Positions 34,476 through 43,407 of a stretch of DNA of 64,000 bases are shown one piece after another. The stretch is from Martelella lutilitoris (GTDB taxonomy: Bacteria; Pseudomonadota; Alphaproteobacteria; Rhizobiales; Rhizobiaceae). The translations under genes and the position numbers were made by a program. The notes under the pieces were generated by a model, which did not search any database, was not told the DNA's origin, and was given only the letters and a program-made list of their open reading frames with translations. The DNA lies in contig NZ_CP066786.1 of NCBI RefSeq assembly GCF_016598595.1, positions 3,495,501-3,559,500 on the forward strand. The letters run 5' to 3'. Positions within the stretch are counted from its first letter, which is position 1, and each line of letters begins with the position of its first letter.

Positions 34476-35228
34476 TCAGATTCCGGCGCCCTGGTTTTCG
34501 TAGTTCGCCATGCCTTCCAGAAACTCCGCAACGAAGGGGCTTGCCGGCGAGCGGACGAGTTCCTCCGCCGTTCCGAACTGCTCGATCCGGCCTTCCGACA
34601 TGACGGCGATGCGATCGGCGATCTCGAAGGCCTCCTCCTGATCGTGGGTCACCAGAATAGCGGAAATGCCCACCCGCCGTTGCAGCTCCAGCAGCGCCGA
34701 ACGCAACCCCTTGCGGATCTTGGTATCAAGCGCGGAAAACGGCTCGTCCAGCAGAAGCAGGCGCGGCTCGATGGCCAGCGCGCGTGCAAGCGCCACACGC
34801 TGGCGCTGACCGCCGGAAAGCTGCGAGGGATAACGGTCTGCCAGATGGCCGATCTCCGCCATGTCGAGCAGCGTTTTCACCCGTTCGCCGATCTCCGAGC
34901 GTGACGGGCGACGCCCGCGCGGACGCATCTTCAGCCCGAAGGCGGTGTTGTCGGCGACGCTCATATGCTCGAACAGCGCATAGCTCTGGAACACCATGCC
35001 GAAGCGGCGCAGCCGCGCCTCCAGCCCGGTAATGTCCTCGCCCTCCATCGATAGCCTGCCGCTGTCGGCAAACTGCAAGCCGGCGATGATCCGCAGAAGC
35101 GTGGTCTTGCCCGAACCCGAAGGCCCCAGAAGCGCGACGAATTCGCCGGGGGCAACATCCAGGTTGACGGCATCCAGTACACGATTGCTGCCATAGGATT
35201 TCGATATGTTTTCGATCTCAAGACCCAT
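34476..35228 (-). CDS. Sulfate ABC transporter ATP-binding protein, short form
   Basis: The 250-aa ATPase has Walker A GPSGSGKTT, the Q-loop MVFQSYALFEH, the signature LSGGQRQRVALARAL and Walker B LLLLDEPFSALD. Context with two CysT/CysW permeases and a sulfate-binding protein assigns it to CysA function. Typical CysA is 330-365 aa with a C-terminal TOBE-type regulatory domain; this protein stops just after the ATPase core, at NYENQGAGI. It is the last gene of the minus-strand operon. Confidence 0.88.
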   Translation of the reverse strand: MGLEIENISKSYGSNRVLDAVNLDVAPGEFVALLGPSGSGKTTLLRIIAGLQFADSGRLSMEGEDITGLEARLRRFGMVFQSYALFEHMSVADNTAFGLKMRPRGRRPSRSEIGERVKTLLDMAEIGHLADRYPSQLSGGQRQRVALARALAIEPRLLLLDEPFSALDTKIRKGLRSALLELQRRVGISAILVTHDQEEAFEIADRIAVMSEGRIEQFGTAEELVRSPASPFVAEFLEGMANYENQGAGI

Positions 35229-35248
35229 GATCGGTCTCCCGGTTGAAC

Positions 35249-36097
35249 TCAGTGCACATGTGGATGCCGCGCCTCGATCACCGATCGCAGGATCAGGGTG
35301 AGAACGGCGATCACGGCAAGGATGGTGGCGGCGGCGAAGGCGCCTGTCACGTTGTAATCATCATAGAGAAGCTGGACCTGCAGCGGCAGCGTCATGGTTT
35401 CTCCGCGAATATTGCCGGAAACGACGCTGACCGCGCCGAATTCGCCGATGACGCGGGCATTCGCCAGGATCGCGCCATAAAGCAGCGCCCAGCGGATATT
35501 GGGCAGCGTCACATAGAAGAAGGTCTGCCAGCCATTTGCGCCGAGCGTCAACGCCGCCTCTTCCTGATCGCGCCCGGTAATCTCCATCAGCGGGATCAGT
35601 TCACGCGCGACGAAGGGGCAGGTGACGAACAGCGAGACCAGAACGATGCCGGTCAGATTGAACATCAGCTGCACGTTCCACTGGTCGAGGAACCCGCCGA
35701 CAAGCCCGGTCGAGCCATAGACGAGCAGATAGCAAAGACCGGCCACGATCGGCGAGATCGAAAACGGCAACTCGATAATGGTGACGAGCGCGCGACGCCC
35801 GGGAAAGCGGAACCGCGTGATCGCCCAGGCGGCCGAGATGCCGAAGACGATGTTGACCGGCAGCGCGATCAGCGCCGTGATCACCGTCAGCCTTATCGCA
35901 TGCAGCGTTTCCGGCTCGTTGATGCTGGCGACATAGGCACCGATCCCTTCGGAAAAGGCGCGGACGAAGATCGCAAGGCTCGGCAGGCCCATCACCAACG
36001 CGGCAAAGGCAACGGCGATGATGACGAGCACGAAACGCCGCGCCCGGCGGCGGCGCACCAGGGCGCGAACCTGCGGATGCATGGTCTCAGTCGCCAT
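35249..36097 (-). CDS. cysW: Sulfate ABC transporter permease CysW
   Basis: The 282-aa inner-membrane permease has about six helices and the sulfate/thiosulfate permease loop EEAALTLGANGWQTFFYVTLP. The periplasmic EGIGAYVASINEPETLHAIR segment is typical of CysW. It follows the CysT gene after 3 bases and precedes the ATPase after 20. Confidence 0.92.
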   Translation of the reverse strand: MATETMHPQVRALVRRRRARRFVLVIIAVAFAALVMGLPSLAIFVRAFSEGIGAYVASINEPETLHAIRLTVITALIALPVNIVFGISAAWAITRFRFPGRRALVTIIELPFSISPIVAGLCYLLVYGSTGLVGGFLDQWNVQLMFNLTGIVLVSLFVTCPFVARELIPLMEITGRDQEEAALTLGANGWQTFFYVTLPNIRWALLYGAILANARVIGEFGAVSVVSGNIRGETMTLPLQVQLLYDDYNVTGAFAAATILAVIAVLTLILRSVIEARHPHVH

Positions 36098-36100
36098 TGC

Positions 36101-36958
36101 TCAGACTCCCCTCTTCAGATGCCGTCCGGCGCGACCGGTCGCGATGTTGGCGGCAATCAGCACCGCGAGCGCCAGCAGAAGCAGCGTTCCGGCAATCGCG
36201 CTTGCGGCGGGGAAATCATATTCATCGAGGCGGATCATGATCAGGAGCGAGGCGATCTCGGTCTTGTAGGGCATGTTGCCGGCGATGAAGATCACCGCGC
36301 CGAATTCGCCCAGCGAGCGGGCGAAGGCAAGCGAAGCACCCATGATGAAGCTTGGCCAGAGCTGGGGAAAGATGATGTGGCGGAAGACCTGAATGTCGCT
36401 GGCGCCCAGCGTCTGCGCGGCCTCTTCCAGATCAGTGCGCAAGCTCTCCATGACCGGCTGAACGGTTCTGACCCCGAAAGGCACGGAGGTGAAGGTCATG
36501 GCGATCGCGATGCCCCACCAGGTATAGGCGACCTTGATGTTCATCTCCGCCAGCAGCATGCCCATCCAGCCATTGCGGTCGTAGAGCGCGACGAGCGCGA
36601 TGCCCGCAACGGCCGTCGGCAATGCGAAGGGAAGGTCTATCAAGGCATCCAGCAGGCGCTTGCCCGGAAATCTGTAGCGCACGATCACCCAGGCGAGCAG
36701 CAGGCCGAAACAGGCATTGAATACCGTTGCCGTCAGCGCCGCCGAGATCGTTACCCGGAAGGCGGCAAGCGTACGGTCCGACGAGATAATACGCCAGTAA
36801 TCGCCAAACCCGAGTTGCCCGAGCTGGAAGAACAGGGCGCTCAGCGGCAGCAGGATGATCAGGCAGGTAAACAGCAGCGTGACGCCAAGTGTCAGCCCGA
36901 AACCGGGCATGACGCTGCGGTTCGCGCGCCTGTTTGCAATCGGCATGGTGAAAGTCAT
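36101..36958 (-). CDS. cysT: Sulfate ABC transporter permease CysT
   Basis: The 285-aa inner-membrane permease starts MPGFGLTLGVTLLF-like after a short basic tail (MPIANRRANRSVMPGFG within residues 5-22). The CysT-typical loop is LEEAAQTLGASDIQVFRHI. It pairs with CysW. The sulfate-binding protein gene lies 328 bp upstream on the same strand behind a repeat element, so it may be transcribed separately or joined by read-through. Confidence 0.92.
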   Translation of the reverse strand: MTFTMPIANRRANRSVMPGFGLTLGVTLLFTCLIILLPLSALFFQLGQLGFGDYWRIISSDRTLAAFRVTISAALTATVFNACFGLLLAWVIVRYRFPGKRLLDALIDLPFALPTAVAGIALVALYDRNGWMGMLLAEMNIKVAYTWWGIAIAMTFTSVPFGVRTVQPVMESLRTDLEEAAQTLGASDIQVFRHIIFPQLWPSFIMGASLAFARSLGEFGAVIFIAGNMPYKTEIASLLIMIRLDEYDFPAASAIAGTLLLLALAVLIAANIATGRAGRHLKRGV

Positions 36959-37285
36959 GATGGCCTTTGGAAGGTGATGCCGAGGGTTCTAGCAATTACT
37001 GTGTGACGGTGCGCTGTTGACAGGTCACCGGAGAAGACTTTGCCACAAAAACGGTAAAACAGATCAGCCGCCATCCGACAATCGACTTTTCGACAGATCC
37101 CGTATCTATCAACGTGTCATGCTCGGGCTTGACCCGAGCATCCAGGCCGCTCGGAAAGCCTTGCCTGGACCCTCGGGTCAAGCCCGAGGGTGACGCGTGG
37201 CGGGAGCGGGGTGCGATATGCCACTGAACGCCAGAACAGCGCCGCCCTGCAAGTGTGTCAGACGGCGCTCCTCACCAAGTTCGAT
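36959..37285. other. Gap between the sulfate-binding protein and permease genes
   Basis: This 327-bp gap in the sulfate operon holds the palindromic repeat listed at 37116-37194. The remainder has no coding signal. Confidence 0.5.
37116..37194. repeat. Large inverted repeat (rhizobial intergenic element)
   Basis: Two arms, each itself near-palindromic (CTCGGGCTTGACCCGAG at left and CTCGGGTCAAGCCCGAG at right), face each other: GTCATGCTCGGGCTTGACC runs in from the left and GTCACCCTCGGGCTTGACC is the reverse of the right end. The inner flank CCAGGC/GCCTGG also matches. This style is common in Rhizobiales intergenic regions. It may act as an mRNA stem between the binding-protein and permease genes. 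Confidence 0.7.
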
Positions 37286-38293
37286 TTACCGCGCTGCCTG
37301 GATCTGGTCCAGCACGCCGCCGTCGCTGAAATGGGTTTCGTTGGCCTCACCCCAGCCGCCGAAAATCTCTTCCACCGTCACCAGCTTCACCTCCGGGAAC
37401 TTGTCGGCATATTCGGCCTTCACTTCCGGATTGTGGACGCGGTTGTTGAAGGAGGCGACGATTTCCTGGCCTTGCTTGCTGTAAAGGAATTCGAGATAGG
37501 CGTTGGAAACGTCGACAGTACCGCGTTCTTCGGCGACCTTTTCGACCACGGCAACCGGGAACTCGGCCAGGAGCGAGATCGAGGGCACGACGCGCTGATA
37601 TTCATCCTCGCCATACTGGGCGCGGATGTTTTCGACTTCCGCCTCGAAGGTGATCAGCACGTCGCCGATGCCGCGCTCGACAAAGGTCGTTGTTGCGCCG
37701 CGGCCGCCGGTATCGAAGACGGCGACATTGCCCAGAACATCGCCAACGAATTCGCGCGCCTTGGCATCATCGCCATCAAACTTTTCGAGCGCATAGGCAT
37801 AGGCCGCCAGATAGGTGTAGCGGGCATTGCCCGAGGTCTTCGGATTGGGAAAGACGAGTTGAACATCCTCGCGAGCGAGATCGTCCCAGTCCTTGATGTC
37901 CTTCGGATTGCCTTCGCGCACCAGGAAGGCCGGCAGCGAGTAATAGGGCGATGCATTGTTCGGCAGGGCCTGCTGCCAGTCCTCGGCGACGAAGCCGTTG
38001 TCGGCGAGAATCTGCACGTCGAGCACCTGATTGAAGGTCACGAGATCGGCCTTCAGCCCCTGAAGGATGGCGCGGGCCTGCTTGGAGGAGCCCGCATGGG
38101 ACTGCTTGATGGTCACATCCTGCCCGCTCTCGTTTTTCCAGTACTCGGCGAAAGCCGGATTGATCGTCGCGTAAAGCTCGCGCGCGATATCATAGGACAC
38201 GTTGAGGATTTCCACCTGTTCCTCGGCCTTTGCGGGCGCACCGGCGGTCAGGAGGAGAGCGGCGCCAAGCGCGGCGAAAAGTGTCTTTTTCAT
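37286..38293 (-). CDS. Sulfate-binding periplasmic protein
   Basis: The 335-aa binding protein has a signal peptide at 1-23 (ends GAPAKAEE). Motifs of the Sbp/CysP family include ILNVSYDIARELY, the QSHAGSSKQARAIL loop and DWDDLARED, then PKTSGNARYTYLAAYAYAL. It delivers sulfate or thiosulfate to the CysT/CysW permease. The gene is first in order on the minus strand. Confidence 0.93.
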   Translation of the reverse strand: MKKTLFAALGAALLLTAGAPAKAEEQVEILNVSYDIARELYATINPAFAEYWKNESGQDVTIKQSHAGSSKQARAILQGLKADLVTFNQVLDVQILADNGFVAEDWQQALPNNASPYYSLPAFLVREGNPKDIKDWDDLAREDVQLVFPNPKTSGNARYTYLAAYAYALEKFDGDDAKAREFVGDVLGNVAVFDTGGRGATTTFVERGIGDVLITFEAEVENIRAQYGEDEYQRVVPSISLLAEFPVAVVEKVAEERGTVDVSNAYLEFLYSKQGQEIVASFNNRVHNPEVKAEYADKFPEVKLVTVEEIFGGWGEANETHFSDGGVLDQIQAAR

Positions 38294-38745
38294 TGGGAAA
38301 CCATTTTCTCGTGTTTCGAACTGTGGCGAAATCTAGAAAAGTTGATCCCCCAATCCAAGAAAACCGTTCGCCTCAATGCGCGTTGATTGGAAAATTAAAT
38401 TCAATCTTTTGCGATTTGCCGTCCGTTGTTTCCGCGCAGATGCGCGCGGGTTGCGCAAGCGCCGGCCAGCCCCCTGACCTGCTCCCCCGGACCGGCTGCC
38501 GGAAGAACGCCTCTGCCCGCGACCGCCCCGACAGCCGAGGACGGACGAACCGGAGCGCCCTGAAAAGAAAAGCGGCGCATGGCAGTGATCTCCGGTCGAG
38601 CGACGCTCTCATGCAGATCATCGCCATGCGCCCAAAACAGCGAGTTTCGGTTCCGCCTTCGGCCGGTCTTGAGGACCGGTGCCGGCAGAACCTACTGCTC
38701 GTATTTTCTGATATTCATAGGTTATGAAATGGCGTTTTTGAATTT

Positions 38746-38982
38746 CTACTGAAATAAATCGTAAAACAGCATTGGTAATAAAAATAACAGGAAGACAAGA
38801 AAGAAAAAACAGAACAACCTGAAAGGCCAGCGCCAATTGTAAACAGGCGTTCCTTGATAACACCGCCCGCAGGAAGATGCCCCGAAACGTAGTCGGTGCC
38901 CACAGGAACAGGTAAAAAGGCGCAACGTCTTTCGGCCGGAAGCGCTGGATCTTGACGGCTGGAATCTGGCGTTGAAAGTCAT
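38746..38982 (-). CDS. Small zinc-ribbon membrane protein, hypothetical
   Basis: The 78-aa ORF shows a clear order. A basic N-terminus comes first, then a four-cysteine zinc-ribbon-like motif CSCGHRLRFGASSCGRC (about 27-43), then a short amphipathic stretch (YQGTPVYNWRWPF). A strongly hydrophobic C-terminal helix follows (FCFFFLVFLLFLLPMLFYDL). Such a combination rarely arises by chance, although the ribosome binding site is poor and the exact start is uncertain. Function unknown. Confidence 0.5.
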   Translation of the reverse strand: MTFNARFQPSRSSASGRKTLRLFTCSCGHRLRFGASSCGRCYQGTPVYNWRWPFRLFCFFFLVFLLFLLPMLFYDLFQ

Positions 38983-39274
38983 GTTTCTGATGGGTGCACG
39001 AAGGTGGGCCCGCGGCCACGGCCTGTCCGTTCGACGTCAGTAAAAGGCGCACGCCCGAGGCGCCGGGCCGACGGGATGACGGTGAAACCTGACGGGCTGA
39101 CGCCAGGCGCGGCGACGCAATCGAGAACGGCGGCGACGCCCCGTGGTCCGGAGGGATGCGCAAAATGCAATTCGGCATCCGGTGGGAAACGCGCGGCGTC
39201 GCCCCTGTCCAAAGTCTGGCAATTCATATCGTCTGCCCCTGATAGCCATGAGTTTGCCTAGAGCGCCGTGCTTT

Positions 39275-39298
39275 CCGAAAATCGATTCCGATTTTCGG
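39275..39298. repeat. Palindrome CCGAAAATCG-ATTC-CGATTTTCGG
   Basis: A perfect 10-bp stem with a 4-nt loop, embedded in a stretch with GAGCGC/GCGCTGGAGC ends. It resembles mosaic intergenic palindromes common in Rhizobiales genomes. Confidence 0.6.
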
Positions 39299-39444
39299 GC
39301 CGATGCGCTGGAGCACCGGGAATCGCTGCCCGGTGGATCGATTTCCTGACTAAAGGAAGGAAAACGCCATGTATCGCTCGCACGTCCCTAATCATATGCC
39401 GAACGTCCTGAAATGGCTTTTCCGGCACCAAGGTTCGGTCGGCG

Positions 39445-40506
39445 TCAGGGACGCGTGAACCATTCGGACCAGACATATTTTGTCGCGGGTGAGGTTGTCA
39501 CCGGCGCCGCGGCTGCATGTCGCTGCCGCCGAGCCTCCCCCGGCGTCATTCCGTATTGTCGGCGAAAAGCCCTGATGAAGGCGCTTTCGGACTGGAACCC
39601 GACCGCCGTTGCGATGATGTTGATATTGGGTTGCGGCGCCAGCGGATCGGTGAGCTTGTGATAGGCTGCGGCCAGGCGCCGCTGACGCACGAAGGCAGCG
39701 ACCCCGCCATGGGGTTCGAAATGGGCATAGAGGCGGGTGCGCGAGACGCCGAACCGGGCGGCGATGTCCTCAACCGTCAGCTTGTCGCTCTCGAGGTTGT
39801 CATCGATATGCTGGCGCACGTCCTGCATCAGGCTGTGCCGCAACAGAGCCTTCTGGTCACAGGTAAGATCGCTGCCTCCATTGATAACGGCAGCGAGGAA
39901 ATGAACGAGTGCCGAAAAAACCCGGGGGCCATCCTGCGCCTGCATGGCGGGAGCCATGCGATAGACTTCCGTCACGTGCGAGCGGAACAAGCGGGCGAGC
40001 GGCATGTCGCGGCGGACGCGACGATAATGCAGCCCATCGGGATCATGCAGCAACGGAGCAAGCCGGTTGCGCGGAACCGCAAGCGCCATGAGGTCAAAGT
40101 CCTCGTTGACGGTATCAAGCGGCTCGGCATTGTCGAAAATGCAGATGTCGCCGGCGTCAAGCGTGATATCCCCGCCAGGCGCGCGGGCATGGCACCGCCC
40201 TCTTCGGAAAATCTGAACCATGTAATTGTCGATGCCGTCACGGCCGATCTGCGTGCGGCTGCGGGCGAAGGCCTGCCGAACGCTCATGCAGCGCCCCAGC
40301 GTGCCGATCCCGAGCATGAAACTGTCCACCTCAACCCGAAACGGATCACCGGCCCCCTGATCCAGAGTGGGCACGTAAAGCTGGCTCATGGCCTCCCGCC
40401 ACTGGCCGTAATCGGTGCTCGAAAAGAAATCGCGCGGGACTAAATCCTCACCTGCCGGCTTGGTTCTGGTCTCTTCTGGCAAAAGCGTCTCCCCCGGTGA
40501 CGGCAT
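39445..40506 (-). CDS. AraC-family transcriptional regulator
   Basis: The 353-aa regulator has an N-terminal cupin-like sensor (about 50-200, with HARAPGGDITLDAGDICIFD) and a C-terminal double HTH (LTVEDIAARFGVSRTRLYAH and later INIIATAVGFQSESAFIRAF). The ATG at 40506 is chosen; the longer frame to 40722 lacks domain content. It lies downstream of the sugar importer operon on the same strand, separated by 300 bp, and may regulate other genes. Confidence 0.85.
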   Translation of the reverse strand: MPSPGETLLPEETRTKPAGEDLVPRDFFSSTDYGQWREAMSQLYVPTLDQGAGDPFRVEVDSFMLGIGTLGRCMSVRQAFARSRTQIGRDGIDNYMVQIFRRGRCHARAPGGDITLDAGDICIFDNAEPLDTVNEDFDLMALAVPRNRLAPLLHDPDGLHYRRVRRDMPLARLFRSHVTEVYRMAPAMQAQDGPRVFSALVHFLAAVINGGSDLTCDQKALLRHSLMQDVRQHIDDNLESDKLTVEDIAARFGVSRTRLYAHFEPHGGVAAFVRQRRLAAAYHKLTDPLAPQPNINIIATAVGFQSESAFIRAFRRQYGMTPGEARRQRHAAAAPVTTSPATKYVWSEWFTRP

Positions 40507-40806
40507 GACTGCCGACGCATATTCCCTCTCCCCCCAATTTGAGGAAAGATAAACCCAAGTGCAAGCGGCCCCGGCGTTCGGCAGGCCGCAACCGTTTGGG
40601 AAAACGGGCGACAACCGGCTTTGCCCGCGACGTGTTCGATCCATGACGGCATGTCGATGACGGCGCATAGGCACTCGAAAGCAGTAAGCATTGGTACACT
40701 GCGGATTCCACTCCGCCATCACACCGCTTTTTCCAACGCTTTGAAAAGACCGTACCGCGCTGCAAGAGAGACCTCCCGTCAGCCAAACGCAATAGAGGCT
40801 TCGTGT
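40507..40806. other. 300-bp gap between the AraC gene and the ABC ATPase
   Basis: No coding signal, strong hairpin with T-run, or clear operator seen here. It presumably holds the AraC promoter. Confidence 0.4.
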
Positions 40807-41940
40807 TCAAGCTGAGCGAAATCCATCCACGCCGCCCAACACTTTCGGACGGTTGATCCTGGAAAACGCCGTACCTCTATCATCAAAGAGATGCAAAGCG
40901 TCCGGCTGAAAGGTAACAGGGTATGCGCCCCCGCGGCTCCAGAACGTATCACCGCTTGCTTTCACCATCAGCGACTGCCCCCCTGCCCCCTGCAACTGCA
41001 GCATGGCATGATCGCCAATATTCTCTGCAACCTCGATAGCGCAGGCAAAACCACCAGCATCGCCAGCGGGGTCGATATGTTCCGGGCGGATGCCGATCGT
41101 CACCGCGTCGCCGGTGCGCGTATCAGAAGCAGGGCGAACCGGCACGGAAACCCGGGCAAATCCGGGAACCTCCACAATAATCGCGTCGGCTTCCACGGCG
41201 GCGATGGTCCCTTCGAGAAAGTTCATCTTCGGCGAACCTATGAAGCCCGCAACGAACAGGTTTTGCGGCAAGTGATAGAGCTCCAGCGGGGTGCCCACCT
41301 GCTGCACATCGCCATGGTCAAGCACCACGATCCGGTCGGCAAGCGTCATCGCCTCGATCTGGTCGTGGGTCACATAGGCCATGGTGGTGCCAAGGTCGTC
41401 ATGCAGTTTCGACAGCTCGAGCCGCATGTGGACGCGCAGCGCCGCGTCAAGGTTCGACAGCGGTTCGTCGAACAGGAACACCTGCGGGTCGCGGACGATC
41501 GCCCGACCGATGGCGACGCGCTGGCGTTGACCGCCCGAGAGTTGACTGGGGCGCCGTTCCAGCAGATGCTCGATGTGCAGAATGCCGGCCGCCGCGCGCA
41601 CCTTGCGGTCGATTTCATCCTTCGGGCGCTTGGCGAGCTTGAGGCCGAACGACATGTTTTCGTAGACGGTTTTGTGCGGATAGAGCGCATAGGACTGAAA
41701 CACCATGGCAATGCCGCGCGCCTTGGCCGGAATATCATTGCAGCGCTTCTCCCCGATCAACAGATCGCCGCCGCTGACCTCCTCCAGCCCGGCAATCATG
41801 CGCAGCAGCGTGGATTTACCGCAGCCGGAAGGGCCGACAAAAACGATGAACTCGCCGTCGCGCACCTCAAGGTCAATGCCCTTGATGACTTCCAGCGCAC
41901 CGTAGGACTTGCTCAGATTTTTCAGGGTAAAGCCGGCCAT
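40807..41940 (-). CDS. ABC sugar importer ATP-binding protein, UgpC/MalK type
   Basis: The 377-aa ATPase has Walker A GPSGCGKST, the Q-loop MVFQSYALYPH, the signature LSGGQRQRVAIGRAI and Walker B FLFDEPLSNLD. A C-terminal TOBE/regulatory domain (about 235-377) contains GIRPEHIDP. This is the CUT1 sugar-importer type. The ATG at 41940 is chosen. It lies 29 bases after the sulfatase gene and serves the permeases at 43408 and 44240. Confidence 0.92.
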   Translation of the reverse strand: MAGFTLKNLSKSYGALEVIKGIDLEVRDGEFIVFVGPSGCGKSTLLRMIAGLEEVSGGDLLIGEKRCNDIPAKARGIAMVFQSYALYPHKTVYENMSFGLKLAKRPKDEIDRKVRAAAGILHIEHLLERRPSQLSGGQRQRVAIGRAIVRDPQVFLFDEPLSNLDAALRVHMRLELSKLHDDLGTTMAYVTHDQIEAMTLADRIVVLDHGDVQQVGTPLELYHLPQNLFVAGFIGSPKMNFLEGTIAAVEADAIIVEVPGFARVSVPVRPASDTRTGDAVTIGIRPEHIDPAGDAGGFACAIEVAENIGDHAMLQLQGAGGQSLMVKASGDTFWSRGGAYPVTFQPDALHLFDDRGTAFSRINRPKVLGGVDGFRSA

Positions 41941-41969
41941 TGGTTTCCTCCTCGGCTGTTTCGCGTCTG

Positions 41970-43397
41970 TCAGGGCCGCGCGTCGAAGACAACGCCATTG
42001 CCGGTGATGAACTGGTTTGAATAAGGGTAGAAATGCTTCTCGAAGGGCATGCGCGGGGTGGCGGCATAGCGCACGGCGAACTCCTCCGGCCTGAAAAAGG
42101 CCTCGGCCGCCGCCCGCAGATCCGCCTTCAGCGCCGCCTCTCCCGGCGCCCGGGAGAGATCGTTCCACTCGTCGGGATCATCGGCGAGGTTGTAGAGCTC
42201 CTCGCAGCCGTCCAGGTAGAGGCAGTATTTCCAGTCGCCGCGGCGCAGCATGCAACCGGCGTGGTCCGGCTGCTTCAGTACGGCGCTCTCGCAGAAAAGG
42301 TTCCGCTCCGGCGGCCCGCCCCCGGCAAGAACCGGCGCGAGGTCCAAGCCTTCCAAACCCTCGGGCGGAGAAATCCCCGCCGCGGCGCAAAGGGTCGGGT
42401 AAAGGTCTATCAGTCCGGCAAGCGCATTCGTCCGGCTCCCGGGCTCTGCCACGCCGGGCCAGCGGATAATCAGCGGAACACGGGCGGAATCCTCATAGAA
42501 GACGGTCTTCTGCCAGAGCCCCCGCCGCGCCGCCATCTCACCGTGATCGGAGGCGTAGATGACGATCGTATCCTCGAAGAGACCGAGATAGTCGATCACA
42601 TCCAGAAGCCGGCCGACGGCATCGTCGACCCATTCGACGCAACCGTAATAGGCAGCCAGCGCCCGGGCATTCACCGCATCATCGCCCCGGTGATGCGCCG
42701 TGCCGCTCGCCGCTGCCGCTTTCTGCACAAAGGCGGGCGCGCGGGTAAGCCAGTCGGGGTCATAGTCCGGCAGTTCCACCCTGCCCGCGAAACGCTCGAA
42801 GAAGCGACGCGGCGGGTTGATCGGAAAATGCGGTTTGTCGAAATGGACGGCCAGAAAGAACGGCGCATCTCCCGGTCGTCCCGCATGGCCCTGCAGCCAT
42901 TTGGCCGCCTCGCTGACGCAGATCTCCGTTTGCGTCATGGCAAGCGGAATGCCCGACGGGCCGGCATCGCCTAGAATATCGCCGAGACCGGATTCGTTTG
43001 GGTGGCGGGCGGGATCCGGCTGGTGAGCCTGGCCGTAGAGATCGCCATAGGGGCGTTCCTGAAAGCCCTGGAATTGCTCGCCGTTGAAATGCGTCTTGCC
43101 CACAAGCGCCGTGCGGTATCCGGCGTCGCCGAGCGCGCGCGCCAGCGTTGGGCCGTTGGCGGGCAGGATGTGGCGGTTGTCGTAAATGCCGGTCGTGCGG
43201 CAATATTTCCCGGTCAGAAGGCTCGCCCGGCTGGGCACGCAGAGCGGGTTCTGGCAATAGGCATTGTCGAAACGCATGCCGCCCGCGGCCAGGCGATCGA
43301 GCGACGGGGTTTCGACCGGCGTCTCCGCGCAATCGCCCATCGCACGCACGCTGTGCTGGTCGGAAAACAGGAAGAGGATATTGGGTTTCTTCTGCAT
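41970..43397 (-). CDS. Type I sulfatase (formylglycine-dependent), no signal peptide
   Basis: The 475-aa enzyme is a sulfate ester hydrolase of the alkaline-phosphatase superfamily. The activation motif C-V-P-S-R-A-S-L-L-T-G has its Cys at residue 53, which must be converted to formylglycine. Other active-site segments are NILFLFSDQHS, LVGKTHFNG and ASDHGEMAA. No signal peptide is visible, so it should act in the cytoplasm. It lies between the permease and ATPase genes of the importer (gaps of 10 and 29 bases), so desulfation follows uptake. Confidence 0.92.
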   Translation of the reverse strand: MQKKPNILFLFSDQHSVRAMGDCAETPVETPSLDRLAAGGMRFDNAYCQNPLCVPSRASLLTGKYCRTTGIYDNRHILPANGPTLARALGDAGYRTALVGKTHFNGEQFQGFQERPYGDLYGQAHQPDPARHPNESGLGDILGDAGPSGIPLAMTQTEICVSEAAKWLQGHAGRPGDAPFFLAVHFDKPHFPINPPRRFFERFAGRVELPDYDPDWLTRAPAFVQKAAAASGTAHHRGDDAVNARALAAYYGCVEWVDDAVGRLLDVIDYLGLFEDTIVIYASDHGEMAARRGLWQKTVFYEDSARVPLIIRWPGVAEPGSRTNALAGLIDLYPTLCAAAGISPPEGLEGLDLAPVLAGGGPPERNLFCESAVLKQPDHAGCMLRRGDWKYCLYLDGCEELYNLADDPDEWNDLSRAPGEAALKADLRAAAEAFFRPEEFAVRYAATPRMPFEKHFYPYSNQFITGNGVVFDARP

Positions 43398-43407
43398 GAC
43401 GTCTCCC

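Larger units (their letters stand above)
38294..39444. other. Long intergenic region with a small ORF and repeats
   Basis: About 1.15 kb without a long gene. It holds an AT-richer block at about 38700-38850 that overlaps a possible zinc-ribbon membrane protein, and a palindrome at 39275-39298. Other frames (for example 38618-39178 and 39004-39261) are Arg/Pro-rich without protein character. I see no integrase, transposase or tRNA. Confidence 0.5.

Noticed and set aside
35243..37006. 587-codon ORF opposite the sulfate permeases
   Set aside because: Highly charged shadow of hydrophobic permease genes.
38618..39178. 186-codon minus-strand ORF in the long intergenic region
   Set aside because: Composition is mixed and it overlaps the better zinc-ribbon frame; no motif found.
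39004..39261. 85-codon plus-strand ORF in the long intergenic region
   Set aside because: Arg/Pro/Gly-rich, no ribosome binding site or domain.
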